Positions 10,935-21,520 of a stretch of 64,000 nt of DNA are shown in pieces. Position numbers and translations under genes: made by a program. The notes beneath the pieces were generated by a model, which did no database searches, had not been told where the DNA came from, and worked only from the letters and a program-made list of their open reading frames with translations. The number at the start of each line of letters is the position of its first letter. Position 1 is the stretch's first letter. The DNA is from Endomychus coccineus (taxonomy: Eukaryota; Arthropoda; Insecta; Coleoptera; Endomychidae), in assembly GCA_958510875.1 (NCBI GenBank), contig OY294067.1, positions 233,025,771 through 233,089,770 on the forward strand. The letters are read 5' to 3'.

Positions 10935-11657
10935 TAATTGTGTTGTTTTATTTGTACTTAATTGTTCAAGCCGAGCGCCCGATGACCTATACGGATGGAG
11001 TCCCATTTACCTGAGTTAAGCGGTTCTAACCATTGTCATGGTAAAATAAAGATGACTTCACTCGGTAACGCCGCAATTTGTCATCTTAAAGAAAATATAT
11101 GGACCGACAGTTATCGAAACGAGGTATAATAATAATAGTTATTGTATCATAAACTGCTAAAGAGTTCTGAAATACTAAATATCTGCTGATGCGTATACTT
11201 TTGCGTTTTTCTTATAAATATATTTGGAATGCTTTTCCACATTCAGAGAATTGTCTAGTGTGATCCCGAAAATTTCACATTTCAGAGTTGTCTAGTATGA
11301 TCCCGAAATAATCAAATACTATAACCAATTCAATAGTTTTGCTATGGATTTGTATATTTACAGTATCATTATGAATTAATTGTGTTTACCTATATCGATC
11401 ATGATCGTAGATTTTGTTTCGATAATATTGAGTTGAAGTTTGTTATTGTTGAGAAATTGAGATACTTTGTTGAAAGTTTGATTCATTCTATAGCATTCGA
11501 CAGATTACCGTCACTTCCAGTCAGTGAAGTTTGTTGAAAAAGAATAAAGAATTCATTCTTTAATGTAATCATTCTGGTGAAGAACAATACTGCCCTTTGT
11601 GGAACACTGTTCTTGATGCTTCTATTGGTTGGAAGAGTATTATTTAGCTTTATACAT
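10935..11657 (-). pseudogene. Non-LTR reverse transcriptase, 3' part (interrupted element, piece 3 of 3)
   Basis: Minus strand: NSVPQRAVL (decayed form of the GVPQGSVLGP motif) near 11600, then FLNNNKLQLNIIETKSTIMI near 11430, the segment after the catalytic YADD, then FGITLDNSLNVEKHSKYI near 11240, and IIIPRFDNCRSIYF near 11100 (thumb). Order and spacing match a CR1/Jockey-type RT. It continues across 11658-13977 into 13986-14113 and 15246-15480. Stops and indels are frequent. Confidence 0.65.
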
Positions 11658-13977
11658 TAGGGTGCAGTGAAAATTGACGTAGTTTTATTTTCGTAATGGT
11701 CTATATGCCTATACAAGGAACTCCTTCTTGTTAGTGTCAACTACTGGATACAATCTGGGTTAACCATTTTTGGCTGCCAAACCGGCATCAAAAAAAATCC
11801 TGTTTCAACTAAAAATGTCTTCTTCTTCTGTTATTTTAACGAAGAAAAGCTTTCTCCAGAAAATAGACCAGAACTTACTACTAGGAGGTGACTGCAAATC
11901 GAGTTCCACCTTCCACCAGCCCACTGCACCAAAAATCCATTACTTAACATGTTGAATAATTTATTTATTTAAACTGGAAGATATTAATTTGGGTTTCGAA
12001 TTTCGGTCGGCCCTAGAAGCAACTGTGTATCTTATATACTCAACATGTGCATTGACACCACATACTGCGGCTGAAGCTTTGGTCACTAATCTGACGCAGC
12101 GTTCGACTGCCTGAGAGTGACAAGGACATTTTACAATATTAATGGTGGAACCCTAAAATTATTTCTTCAAGATCATTATCAGAATCGAATAATGTTATAG
12201 CAGCCTCAGTAACTGTTATAGATTGCCAATCAATATATATAATCTTTGGCGTTAAAATTGGTTTCTTTGTAGTACTGTATATTTTTTCATATTTTCTGAA
12301 AAGGACCCATACTTTTGAATAATGCCAAAGGAATGTTTTTTGCCGTGACGACAAGAGGGATTGGTTTCAATTTCAAACCATATAACAAAGTATATTATAT
12401 AACGTATTCTGTTCAAATCTTGAGTGTGTTGATCTCAAGATACCATACAGGCATTTTTTCGCAAATCTACAGCTGCTCATCAATTTCGCCGCAATATCCT
12501 TTGGCTCACTAGTTTTTCCGTCTAAATCTTCCAAAACATATGAGATGATGGCAGTTCGTTAGTGTGTAACAAATAAACAAACCATTGTAAGGGCCGCCGT
12601 TCGTGAGAAAGTTCTTGTTTATTAAAAATCCATGTTAAGAACTTGTATTGACAACCGTGCCATCATATCCAATAGCAGTTCGGGAAGATCGATATTTTGT
12701 TCTAAGAACTCTGAAATACTTGCTTTAATACTTATCAAATTACCAGAAATACATGGATGCCGGTTCCGATACCAATGCAATGGGCTCTTCCGTTATAGTT
12801 TCAAACGTCCGTCAAAATAAGTCCCAAATAAATTTGATTGAGTTTCATCACCTTCCCTTTTAAGAAGCGATCGACTATTTTGGATGAATCCGTTATGATC
12901 AATATTTCCATGTCTTTTGAAGCAGAATTTACAACATAAGAATTGCTGCAGATATATCGGAGAAATGTCACAAGCTTGGGCTAAACTTGGGAGTGTTATT
13001 CTCATTTGTGAGCTGATCTTTCTGTCATAATAATTTCTGAATATGCATGACAATCATATTCAATATCTTCATAATGTGAAGAGGCAAAGCTCAATATTTC
13101 TTCAAAGTTTGGACAGTTTGGAGTGATTCTTATTATCGATTTCCTGAAACTGATGTGTCTTCTTTATGTTTTCATCCTTAGTTTTAGGTTCCAATCTTTT
13201 TTCAAGTATTATACCAGGTCATCTTGACGTATTTCCAAATTTGTTGTAGTTCTTTGGTCCAGTAAAAAGTTTCGTTCCGTTGTGGTAACTTTAGTTTTGC
13301 AGGAACAACTTGAGAAATCTTTACATTTACATGAGGTGATATGGGAGAGCTTGTTTCCAGCTGAATCTCTAACTACTACAACTCTGGTTTTTAAACTGAT
13401 ATTATCGATATTACCATATTTTGAAAACCTTTTCATGTCACCAAACTTTTCGTGGTATTCTCTTATTTTGTGTAGTATCTACTGGTCCGACACAACAGAA
13501 ACTGAAATTTTTTCCTGTTATAATTTCAAGTCTCCCATCAACGGCAAACACACCCCAGCTGAACTAGGTTCCTACTTATTTGTGTCTGAGAGTTTTTATC
13601 GAATGAACAAATAATATTCAATAATGTCCAAATGAAATGGCAACACATTAGCTTTAAAAGTATTGTGCGCACTAAACACAGGACACTCCAATTCTAAACT
13701 CGTGCGAGCTGCTTCTAATCTTCTAGAAAATCAAAACCGTAAGTAAAATTGAAGATGCTAATGACACGAAGAAAACGAATACTTGCAAAGTCGGTATTTC
13801 ACCGAAAGAAATACTTAATAGGTTATACTATTCTGAATAACGTGAAAATGTTATAAAGCAAAGTCATTTTGGCAGCCATAGCAGACCCAATTTGGCACAG
13901 TCATGTACACTTACGAAAGGCAACATCACCTCATGGTATTCAGAATTTGAAAAAAAGAGTTGTTTTGCTGCACCCTA
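11658..13977. mobile_element. Unclassified DNA transposon with TAGGGTGCAG ends and 8-bp target duplication
   Basis: The left end reads TAGGGTGCAGTGAAAA and the right end, reversed, TAGGGTGCAGCAAAAC. Flanks are TTATACAT (11650-11657) and TTGTACAT (13978-13985), an 8-bp duplication with one mismatch. A further inner match (CTGGGTTAACC versus CTGGGTCTGC-like sequence, then TTGGCTGCCAA) extends the similarity of the ends. It carries a decayed long minus-strand gene and interrupts a reverse transcriptase whose reading resumes on both sides. I cannot name the superfamily; an 8-bp duplication also occurs in hAT, P and Merlin elements. Confidence 0.7.
11990..13620 (-). pseudogene. Decayed long ORF of a multicopy, transposon-like arthropod protein family
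   Basis: Minus-strand blocks, in order: KRFSKYGNIDNISLKTRVVV, ITSCKCKDFSSCSCKTK and FLLDQRTTTNLEI (13440-13215); FLKREGDETQSNLFGTYFDG (near 12830); ISEFLEQNIDLPELLLDMM (12700); the frame-shifted block LLHTNELPSSHMF with DLDGKTSEPKDIAAKL (12580-12500); YIDWQSITVTEAAITLFDSD (12230); and CPCHSQAVERCVRLVTKASA with AVCG (12130-12060). The chain matches a large protein I remember as repeatedly present in many insect genomes without introns (FDGR, LLHANELPLRHLF and CHSQAVERxVKLVTEASxxVCG blocks). Frameshifts and stops make this copy dead. I know no biochemical role; lying between inverted ends suggests it is the element's own gene. Confidence 0.6.
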
Positions 13978-13985
13978 TTGTACAT

Positions 13986-14113
13986 TGTGAACTATTTATT
14001 CTGTACTTTGCTTCCAAACCAACTGAAATCCATGATATCAAAGTAGCATGAGTAAATTAGAAATATCCATTGTTTCGAAGGCTCGTTTGAAATCGAAAAA
14101 TACAGGCACTATA
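13986..14113 (-). pseudogene. Non-LTR reverse transcriptase, motif-A piece (piece 2 of 3)
   Basis: The minus strand reads IVPVFFDFKRAFETMDISNL just left of the mariner. This is RT motif A with its catalytic aspartate (FxDFxxAFxxxD). It is bounded on the left by the 8-bp duplication of the 11658-13977 element and on the right by the TA of the mariner at 14114. Joined in thought with its neighbours it forms one RT cut by two DNA transposons. Confidence 0.7.
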
Positions 14114-14201
14114 CGAGAGCAAGGTGAAAAGTCCCTGAAAAATGAAACAAGAAATAATTTATTTGATCAAAACTTATTCTATTTCTCAACATAATTTCCT
14201 T

Positions 14202-14825
14202 TCACCCCGATAAGTTCCGTCCAAGGTTATTCAAATTTTTCGATAACTTCCAAATAATACGATTTCGGCAATCTTTCAAAATAGGCGTTTGCTTCAGCGA
14301 TGCCATCTTCGTTGGAGCCAAATCTTTCCGCCGAGACATTTCAAGTTTTGAAATAGATAGAAAATCGCAGGGAGCCAAATCTGGAGAATATGGTGGATGA
14401 CGAATCAACTCGTAGCGCAATTCAAAAAACTGTCGCCATGACTTTGTTGGCCGATGAACCCAATTTGGCCACTGTTTCGACTGTTCTTTGGTGTCTGGTA
14501 TGTTGTGATGGATCCATGTTCTGTCCACGGTTATGGAACTGCGCAAAAAGTCCTTCTTATCACGCTTGAACATCGCCAAACACTCCTTTGAAATTGTCGA
14601 TAGGTCTCACTTGTTGTCAACCGAGAGCAAACGCGACACTTATCTGGCAGATAGCTTTCTCATATTCAAAAATGTATGCAAAATGTTCTGTACCCGTTCG
14701 GTTGAGATACCCATAGCTGGACGACTAGAACGTTAGGTGTCCTACCACAACAAAACCATTTGTGAATCATTCCAATCGATGGTGAAGAGTCCCAATAATT
14801 TTTAGCAAGTGAAACTTTTCTCCAT
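14202..14825 (-). pseudogene. Mariner transposase, internally deleted
   Basis: The start ATG is at 14825 by comparison with copy 2. Near the middle it reads MFKRDKKDFLRSSITVDRTW then IHHNIPDTKEQSKQWPNWV, the block with the first catalytic aspartate (here TVDRTW, normally TVDETW). Then comes a jump over the central part, including the second aspartate, to LRYELIRHPPYSPDLAPCDF, which holds the third aspartate of the D34D triad. The tail (KLSKNLNNLGRNLSG) has diverged. It cannot be active. Confidence 0.85.
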
Positions 14826-14949
14826 GTTTACAAAAATTTTCAAGGTTGCTTGCTGTCGATGGGTGTCAAAACAGGACTGAATGACATATCAGTCCGAAAT
14901 TTTCAATGCGTTCAAGTAAAAAAAGGTACATCGCATATGTTATATGGGA

Positions 14950-15190
14950 GTATGGGGTTTTCTGATATTAAATCAATCCCATAATTATTAAAACACTTCT
15001 TAAAAATGAAATGTCAATAGATATTTTTTATTATTCAATACAATACTTTTTATTTCTAATATCAAAATTCATCTCCTAGGCAACCACCCTCCGCTAGCCA
15101 AGATCCTAGATATTATTCTATCCTCGGTCACCGATACATCTCCGCCATAGAACTGTTTCATCGAATTATCATCAAAGAACGCCACAGGAG
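14950..15190 (-). other. Foreign coding fragment plus 3'-UTR-like sequence inside the mariner
   Basis: This stretch is absent from the other two mariner copies, whose sequence matches on both sides (TATATGGGA on the left, TTTCGATTGTGG on the right). On the minus strand it encodes VAFFDDNSMKQFYGGDVSVT then EDRIISRILASGGWLPRR and a stop at 15071-15069. AT-rich sequence with AATAAA-like signals follows. It looks like the last exon and start of the 3' UTR of some gene, picked up by the element. I do not recognise the protein. GGAGT at both junctions could be a short target duplication. Confidence 0.5.
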
Positions 15191-15245
15191 TTTCGATTGT
15201 GGAGCCATCTGTATTATTTTCAACGGACTTTTCACCTTGCTCTCG

Positions 15246-15480
15246 TATATAATTTGTTTGGATCAATATCGATTTTCCATTTTGACAATGTTACCTGAAG
15301 ATCAGTTTTACACGAATTGTTAGTTCTCAATTCCGGCTAAGCGTGGTACCTACTTAATTGATGGATCGAAAAGTAATGACTTCATTTGGGTTCGTAATTT
15401 TAGGTACCACTGTGAGCAAAGGCTCCAGTTTTTAACGGTATTAACCAACTTCTGTAGATTAAATCTGAATCGCATTTTTC
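15246..15480 (-). pseudogene. Non-LTR reverse transcriptase, upstream piece (piece 1 of 3)
   Basis: The minus strand reads VPKITNPNEVITFRSIN, the decayed IPKxxNPxxxxxFRPI block that precedes RT motif A, then HCQNGKSILIQTN up to the mariner end. It therefore belongs upstream of 13986-14113 in the same RT. Strongly decayed; identified mainly from order and collinearity. Confidence 0.5.
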
Positions 15481-15532
15481 ATCGAGGCTATTATTATGAC
15501 TTCTTCCAAAGTCAGCAATTGTTTCAAGTGTT

Positions 15533-15533
<1 letters not shown>

Positions 15534-15563
<30 letters not shown>
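15534..15563. repeat. (AAAG)n microsatellite at the 3' end of a non-LTR element
   Basis: About seven AAAG units. On the minus strand they follow GTGGTCAATAAACTTTC, so they form the (CTTT)n tail of the retrotransposon at 15540-18605. Confidence 0.9.
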
Positions 15564-15711
15564 TTTATTGACCACATTGCTGGATTCACATTTGGCATAA
15601 TAGTCAGTCAATACAATGTAAATATAAGATAAATATACATGAAAAATTAATTTAAAAACATTACAACGTTACATATATAATACATAAAAAATTAAATAAA
15701 CAAGATACATA

Positions 15712-16829
15712 CTAGACTAGCAAATCACTCCACTCCTCAAAATTCAAAAATTCATTGATAGAGTAAAAACAATGAGCAGTGAGAAACATTTTAGGTTTGC
15801 TCTTGTATTTTCTGTGCTGCAGGTTCCTGAGGCTGAGCGGAATTTTATTAAAGAGTTGGACCTGCCAGGAATTTTTCCGAGAGACCGTCAGGTTAAGTTC
15901 AAGGGGTAGCAGATTTTGTCCCAAACGAGTGGGATAATGATGTACGTTATCATTTGAAACGAATAAGTTGATATTTTTATGAATGTACAGGAAATGATGT
16001 AAAATAAACAGGTTAAAAAGTGTCAGTATTTTGAATTTGACAAAAAAAGGTCTTCCTGAATCCTCACTATTAATGCTAGCTATTATCCTAATTGCTTTTT
16101 TTTTAAGAATTAGAGTTTTGTATGCATATACAGAGTTTCCCCATAGATCCACCCAATAAGTAATATAGGACTGGAATAATGCGTGATATGCATTTGAAAG
16201 GCACTCATGTGAAAGAATTGTTTTAAGTCGTCGAAGAAGGAATAATTGCGCAGAGAGTTTTTTTGATAAGGTGCTAATGTGGAACTTCCAATTTAACCCA
16301 GGATCGAGATGGAATCCTAAAAGTCGTAGAGGCTCGTCAGTTTGATGTATTGGATTTGCCGAAAAAATAATATTTTGTGTCTTAGCTAGATTTAATTTTA
16401 GTTTATTTCTGGTGAACCAATTTTGTGCCGTATCTTCAATGTCCATCTTACATTCACTTAAGGTCTCCTGATTTGAGTGATATGTAACGGAGCCATCATC
16501 TGCAAATAAAGCCGATTTATGAGGTAAGAGAGCCGTAGGGAGATCGTTTATGTAAACTATGAAGAGGAGGGGACCAAGGACGGAGCCCTGCGGCACGCCC
16601 CACTCTGAAGTTGCAGGCTCAGAGAAATTTCCGCTGACATCTACAACCTGACAACGATTTTGTAGGTATGACCGAATGAGTTCCAGACTGATGCCCCTTA
16701 CCCCATACGTTTCAAGCTTGCATAGTAGAGTGCTGTGACAGACACATTCAAAAGCCTTCGATAGGTCACAAAGGTAGGTACTGACACATTTTCTGGCCTC
16801 GAGACCTCGGAATACCTCTGCCACAACCG
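15712..16829 (-). pseudogene. Non-LTR reverse transcriptase, C-terminal two thirds
   Basis: Uninterrupted for about 370 codons. It contains VSTYLCDLSKAFECVCHSTL (motif A), GVRGISLELIRSYLQNRCQV, WGVPQGSVLGPLLFIVYIND (motif B), ALFADDGSVTYHS (motif C, catalytic FADD), NKLKLNLAKTQNIIFSA, LLGFHLDPGLNWKFHI and the thumb region ending NEFLNFEEWSDLLV. These are the standard RT blocks of CR1/Jockey-group elements. The catalytic aspartates are intact. The N-terminal third is separated from it by the hAT insertion. Confidence 0.9.
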
Positions 16830-16837
16830 CTCTTACC

Positions 16838-17969
16838 TAGTGTTGCCCAAATGCAAGAACAAGACGAGACTTAGCCAGTCTTGGTATTGGTCTTGCGCCA
16901 ATACAACTGGTCTTGGTCTTGGTCTTGGTATTGCGCTCCCAGTCTTGTTCTTGGTCTTGGTCTTGCAGCAAGAGTCTCGCAAGTCTCGCAATTACCTATC
17001 AGTGTTTCTGTTTTTCATTTTTATTCAACCTTTTTATGTTGGCACAATTTACACAAAGCAATTTGAAATGCATGTATTATTTCGAAAAACTCATCAAATT
17101 TGCTTTTAGGTCTTTTAGATCTACAACTCCAACTCTCGCTACTCCGACTAGAACTATTTGAATCTTCGTCACTCATGTCAAATTGTAAACGTGATAAGTT
17201 TTCCGAGAACAACAAGGATTAGAGTAAAATCAATTATTACATTAGACTCGAAGCAAAGCTCAATTGAGAACGACACTTAGATAGTGTCGCCTTGTACCGG
17301 GCCGCCTTGGCACGTGCCGGCTCTCATTAAAGGATGCCGTTGCAAATCAAAGGATGCCGCATGCGGCCTACAGACGCATGACATTGTAGCGTCCTGCTTT
17401 TCGCTCTTATACCTACCTTATTATTATAAGTTAGATCTCAAATTGTAAGATCTCTTTTTCGGCCTATAACTTTTGAAATATTAAGAAAATAAACATTTTC
17501 TCGGTAACATACTACATATAATTTTATTACGCTTTATTCTATATAGTTTATTTTTCGTTTTTATCATTTTCATATTTCTATTCATTTTCATACTATATTC
17601 AATACATTATTTTTTATTTACTTATTCGGACTGCGTAAATTCCCCCTTCAACGAAAATGCACTGATAGTCATTTATGTCTGTACTTTACGTCTTCCTATT
17701 TTCTGCCTATTTTCTTCTTCAAAATTGTACGTACTAGTACTTTCTTTTATTTTGTTTCGTTTGTTTCCTATGTGTCAATTTCTTGTATTATAAATTAAGC
17801 CTGTCCCCTCCCTGAAACGACACTCAGTCCTAACTGCAAGACGCAAGAGTCTCGCAGGCTTAGTCTTGTTCTTGCTCAAATCTTGCACTGTCAGTCTTGG
17901 TCTTGGTCTTGCTGAAATGCAAGAACAAGACGAAGACTGCAAGACCAAGAACGATTTTGGGCAACACTA
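16838..17969. mobile_element. hAT element inserted in the reverse transcriptase, perfect 8-bp duplication
   Basis: The ends read TAGTGTTGCCCAAA and, reversed, TAGTGTTGCCCAAA. CTCTTACC is repeated exactly on both sides (16830-16837 and 17970-17977). Subterminal regions are full of CTTGGTCTTG and CTCGCAAGTCTCGCA type repeats near both ends, a typical array for hAT transposase binding. Terminal sequence, 8-bp duplication and the remnant BED-like frame inside agree on hAT. Confidence 0.92.
17021..17215 (-). pseudogene. hAT transposase N-terminus, start of a BED-type zinc finger
   Basis: A short frame reads MSDEDSNSSSRSSESWSC, then RSKRPKSKFDEFFEI and ALCKLCQHKKVE. An acidic/serine-rich start followed by SK...F and a CxxC pair is how BED fingers of hAT transposases begin. 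The frame stops after the first cysteine pair and no catalytic domain follows, so this is only the head of the gene. Confidence 0.5.
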
Positions 17970-17977
17970 CTCTTACC

Positions 17978-18605
17978 GCCATTGCTGTGTTTCTGTTTCG
18001 ACGGAAACCATACTGGTCCTCAGTGAGTACCGTATTTTGCTCCAAAAAACCAACAAGTCTCTTATTTACTAACACCTCAATAACCTTACCAAATAAAGGA
18101 ACCATGAAATAGGTCGATAATTGTCAGCCTCATCTTTACTTCCCGCCTTATGAAGAGCAACAACATGCGACAATTTGAAAGAGTCCGGAAAATGGCCTAG
18201 TTCAAAGCAAGTATTTACAAAGTCCGTGAAAAATAATATAAAATTGTCACTACATGATTTTAGTATTTCATTGCTTATTCTATATATATCCGCACATTCA
18301 GTGTTTTTCATTTTAGCAATAACTTCATAGACTTCACCCGGAGTTACAGCAGTGAGATAAAAGGAGTTCGGAACAACGTTTACCTCACTTAAGAGATTCT
18401 TATCATTTTTATTTGAGGTAGGAAGCTGCCTTATAGTTTTGTCAGCGATAGATGAAAAAAAAATATTCAATCTATTCGGTGAAAGTTCAGTTTTTGTACT
18501 TTTTGTCATATTACGTTCTTGTTTAATGATATGCCAACCCGTTTTAATTGTATTCTCGGATTTATTGAAAAATTCATCATAACTCTTAGCACTTTCAACA
18601 CTTGC
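17978..18605 (-). pseudogene. Non-LTR reverse transcriptase, N-terminal part
   Basis: The minus strand gives LNIFFSSIADKTIRQLPTSN, VTPGEVYEVIAKMKNTECAD, ILKSCSDNFILFFTDFVNTC, FELGHFPDSFKLSHVVALHK (the KxxxVxPLxK block) and, after one frame change near 18110, VPLFGKVIEVLVNKRLVGFL and LTEDQYGFRRNRNTAMAV. These are RT blocks 0-2a, in correct order, leading directly into the hAT junction. YRPIS is retained. Confidence 0.88.
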
Positions 18606-18619
18606 AAGGGGTAACTATA

Positions 18620-20600
18620 CCAATACTATAGCTTCTAAATTTTGATAAAAAGGAGGCTACACTAAACAGGATCCAAAATAGGCATACATCATCCAGATTG
18701 TCATCCAACAACAATAATAATATATACTGTTTGGATATGGATGAAACTAGAGAAGAAGACTATTTATTCATAAATGAAACTTGATTATGTAGATGCTGAC
18801 AAATATTTCAACATGCTTACAGATGCAGTTCCGAACTGTCTTATAAAACCAGAATGAATACATATAATCATTTATATTTATTCTTATGCTGTTCATATAT
18901 TTATACACGTGTATTGATATGGCAACAAAAGACTTTTATTATTTTATGAACTCTGGCGCCTCACATTATTTCATTAGTGTTGGTTCGTTTAGTGCACTCT
19001 AGTATTCTTGTGAACTTGTTAATAACCCAATTAGAGTGAAGAGCCATGTTATTTAATCCTCCATAAATAAAGAAAAAACGGAAAGTAGTAAAACTTTTGT
19101 CTGTAAAGTTGTAATCCTTCTATTGACGGTGTGGAACAACTTTAAACACCAGGTGGATGTTGATAAGACTCAATATTAACTAAACTAATTAATGAGTAAA
19201 TAGTGTATATTCAGTTAGAGCTTTTCAAATATGCATGAGGACTATAAAGCATATGTCAGCTATCATACAAATCTTCCCGTGATGAATAAAAAAAACTGTG
19301 ATTAATTGATCACTTGACTTCCCTCACTTTTGTTAGCAAAATAGCTTTCGGACTATCTTACGGGTCAAATTTGATTGAGGTAGGTACAGAAAATATATTG
19401 AAAATGAATTAGAAGCTGCTAATGGACGACGTTGAATTATACTGTATCTTTCATTGAAATTAGATCCGAATGATCTACATAATGATTTTCGCAATCATCC
19501 ACACTTCTTTTATACTGACCCTTTCTGTCATATGAGCTTTCAAAATGTTATACAGAATCAAGAAGTATAGGACTTCTACACATATTGAAGACATAAGATA
19601 GATCGTGACTTCAGATCGATAAAGTCACTTGAATCTTAAAATAATGATTTCGGACTCTTTTGCAGGTTGAATATATACGTATGTATATATTTATAACCAG
19701 AAAAAATGGTTGTCCTTGCGATTCAGTAAAATTCATTTAAAAAAATGTGTCAGAAATACCACAGAAAGTGGGCTATCGAGGCCAAAAACATTTTTTAATT
19801 TATTTTCATTACTTTGAAGCGATCTGCAAAAATTTCAAATCGACACGACCAATATGAACTGCAATATCGTCTCCCCAGTGAGTTATGAAACACGCAAGCT
19901 TACAAATGCGGCTCACATACATACAAAAATCAAGTCATAAATAGTCTAGTTCGATCCAGAAATACGGATTTATCCGCGAAAATTCGGAAAAATTGTTTGG
20001 CCCGATCACATTATGCCACGTATAGCGAGGGAAGTAATATCTCTGTTAATATATCTACGCTTGACGTTTTGTTAGAATATGTTCAATGTCAAACAAGCAA
20101 TAAATGTCCCTCAGAGATAGTATAACAACATTAAGTATAGCGTCTGGGTAATGTTACGCGAGTCTAGAATTACGGGTGACATGAAGCCCCATTCAAGTTA
20201 AGAATGCACTATGAGACCAGTTTAACCCATGTCGACATCATCACTGAAAGCGTTTAATAGGTAGTTGAATTTTAGGAGGTTACGGGTTTCGGGTAATTTG
20301 AGAAGCTTAGGAAATTGAGTGAAACTGTGATTCAACTATATTTTGCTATCACTCTATAATTGGAAAGACTATTGAGTAATAGGAAGAATGGAATACATTG
20401 CATTGCTTTTAAACAAGAGAAAAACGGAACGCTTGTTCATAATCTCAGAATACATTCTGGCTTGTGAAGTTTTTCCAAAAGCTTCCACTTGTTGAGGATA
20501 TAGTTTGTTTCGGAACAAAATTCTCTAATCAAATCGTGCCACATCATCAAATGCTAGGTCCCAATGAAATCCAATACATCTCTGAAGCCTTCGTTAGTCA
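18620..20600. other. No recognisable feature
   Basis: About 2 kb of AT-rich sequence without a recognised protein, inverted terminal repeat or RNA. The first 40 bases might still belong to the neighbouring RT target, but this is unproven. Confidence 0.35.
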
Positions 20601-20609
20601 AAATGTCTC

Positions 20610-21520
20610 AGATATTCTTCATTTATACTTTGAGTACACGAGAGAAAAACTCAGATTGTTCGAAGAACATCGTGTGAGCTAGTGGTGGAGTGTTGGGGAA
20701 GAACATTTTCATTGCTAATTTTGAGGTTATATGCATAAGGAAAGAGTTCCACATCCTTGCCGTTCGATAGAGAAATAAAGTCTGCTAGGAAGAAGTTTGG
20801 TAGGTCTCGAGCTTGACAATGAAGGGGTGACTAGCTTGAGCTTGTGTGGTCCGCCTACCTATCTCTCGCGGTGGAATAATAGACGATTTCTGATGAACAC
20901 CCACCATGGGAACATTTATAGAAAAGGAATGGATGGCTCACCTTTCCACGATATGTTGAGAGGTCAATGAATGCGTCACATCATACGAATAGCTCTCTTC
21001 TGATTAGAATCTAACAGCTTCAGCGTATGTTTGGATGCTGAATTCCAAACTTGAGAACACTTCAGAACATGTCGAATCTGTTATTTGCAGACTATGATAT
21101 GCGGCTGGGATGTAGAGTAACTCTTGGCACGGAATCGTAAACCAAGTTTCTGTGGAGCCGATTTAGCAAGGGACCTCACATGATCGTCTTCCACCGAGCA
21201 TGGATATGGAAGACTTCATAGGAATCCTTGTACCTAACATCATCACATTAGGAATTTTGGGATCTGCCTTCCAGGAGAAAACACAAGTTTAATTTTTGAT
21301 TGCATTAAACTCTACTAGATTATCAGATCCTCATTTCGAAATTGTTGCTTCTTTTCATTAATTGCTTCGACCTGTCCCTGTCTAGCTCCTCTGGTTTCAT
21401 TGGAAGATATAAGGGCTCTATCAACCACCACATGGAGCGATCTAGCTTAGAGAAAATTCGATAGTAAGCGACAAGGTTGACGCTCCAAACCTTCCTATAA
21501 TCTACATGATATCTCTCATC
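20610..21520 (-). pseudogene. Non-LTR retrotransposon, 3' part, minus-strand copy
   Basis: Collinear but inverted relative to 22470-23570. Shared landmarks are TCGAGCTTGACAATGAAGGG against CCTTTCATTGTGAAGCTCGA, GGTGGAATAATAGACGA against TCTGTTATTCCACCAC, and ARDLPNFFLADFISLSN against ARDLPNFFLPDFISFTN. It covers the RT thumb and C-terminus. Many stops. Similarity fades near 21520, beyond the catalytic motif region. Confidence 0.7.

Larger units (their letters stand above)
14114..15245. mobile_element. Mariner element, copy 1 (TA-flanked, carries a foreign insert)
   Basis: The left end CGAGAGCAAGGTGAAAAG and the right end GACTTTTCACCTTGCTCTCG are inverted repeats flanked by TA (14112-14113, 15246-15247). 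The same ends occur in the copies at 38540 and 59417. The transposase lies on the minus strand. Compared with those copies, sequence between about 14950 and 15190 is extra. The element sits inside a reverse transcriptase. Confidence 0.9.
15540..18605 (-). mobile_element. 5'-truncated non-LTR retrotransposon split by a hAT element
   Basis: The minus-strand RT runs from about 18605 to 17970, is interrupted by the hAT at 16838-17969, and resumes from 16829 to 15712. A 3' UTR with an AATAAA signal and a (CTTT)n tail follows. No endonuclease or ORF1 is present, so the 5' end was lost, as is usual for target-primed integration. The RT after the hAT is a single long frame, suggesting fairly recent insertion. 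Confidence 0.9.

Noticed and set aside
16840..17161. Leucine/valine/tryptophan-rich frames such as LVLVLVL
   Set aside because: They translate the CTTGGTCTTG subterminal repeats of the hAT element.
17860..18112. Plus-strand frames across the RT/hAT junction
   Set aside because: Shadows of the minus-strand RT and of hAT repeats.
15520..18610. Target duplication for the non-LTR element with the (CTTT)n tail
   Set aside because: The flanks share only inverted, not direct, similarity (TTTCAAGTGTT and AACACTTG), so no duplication is supported.
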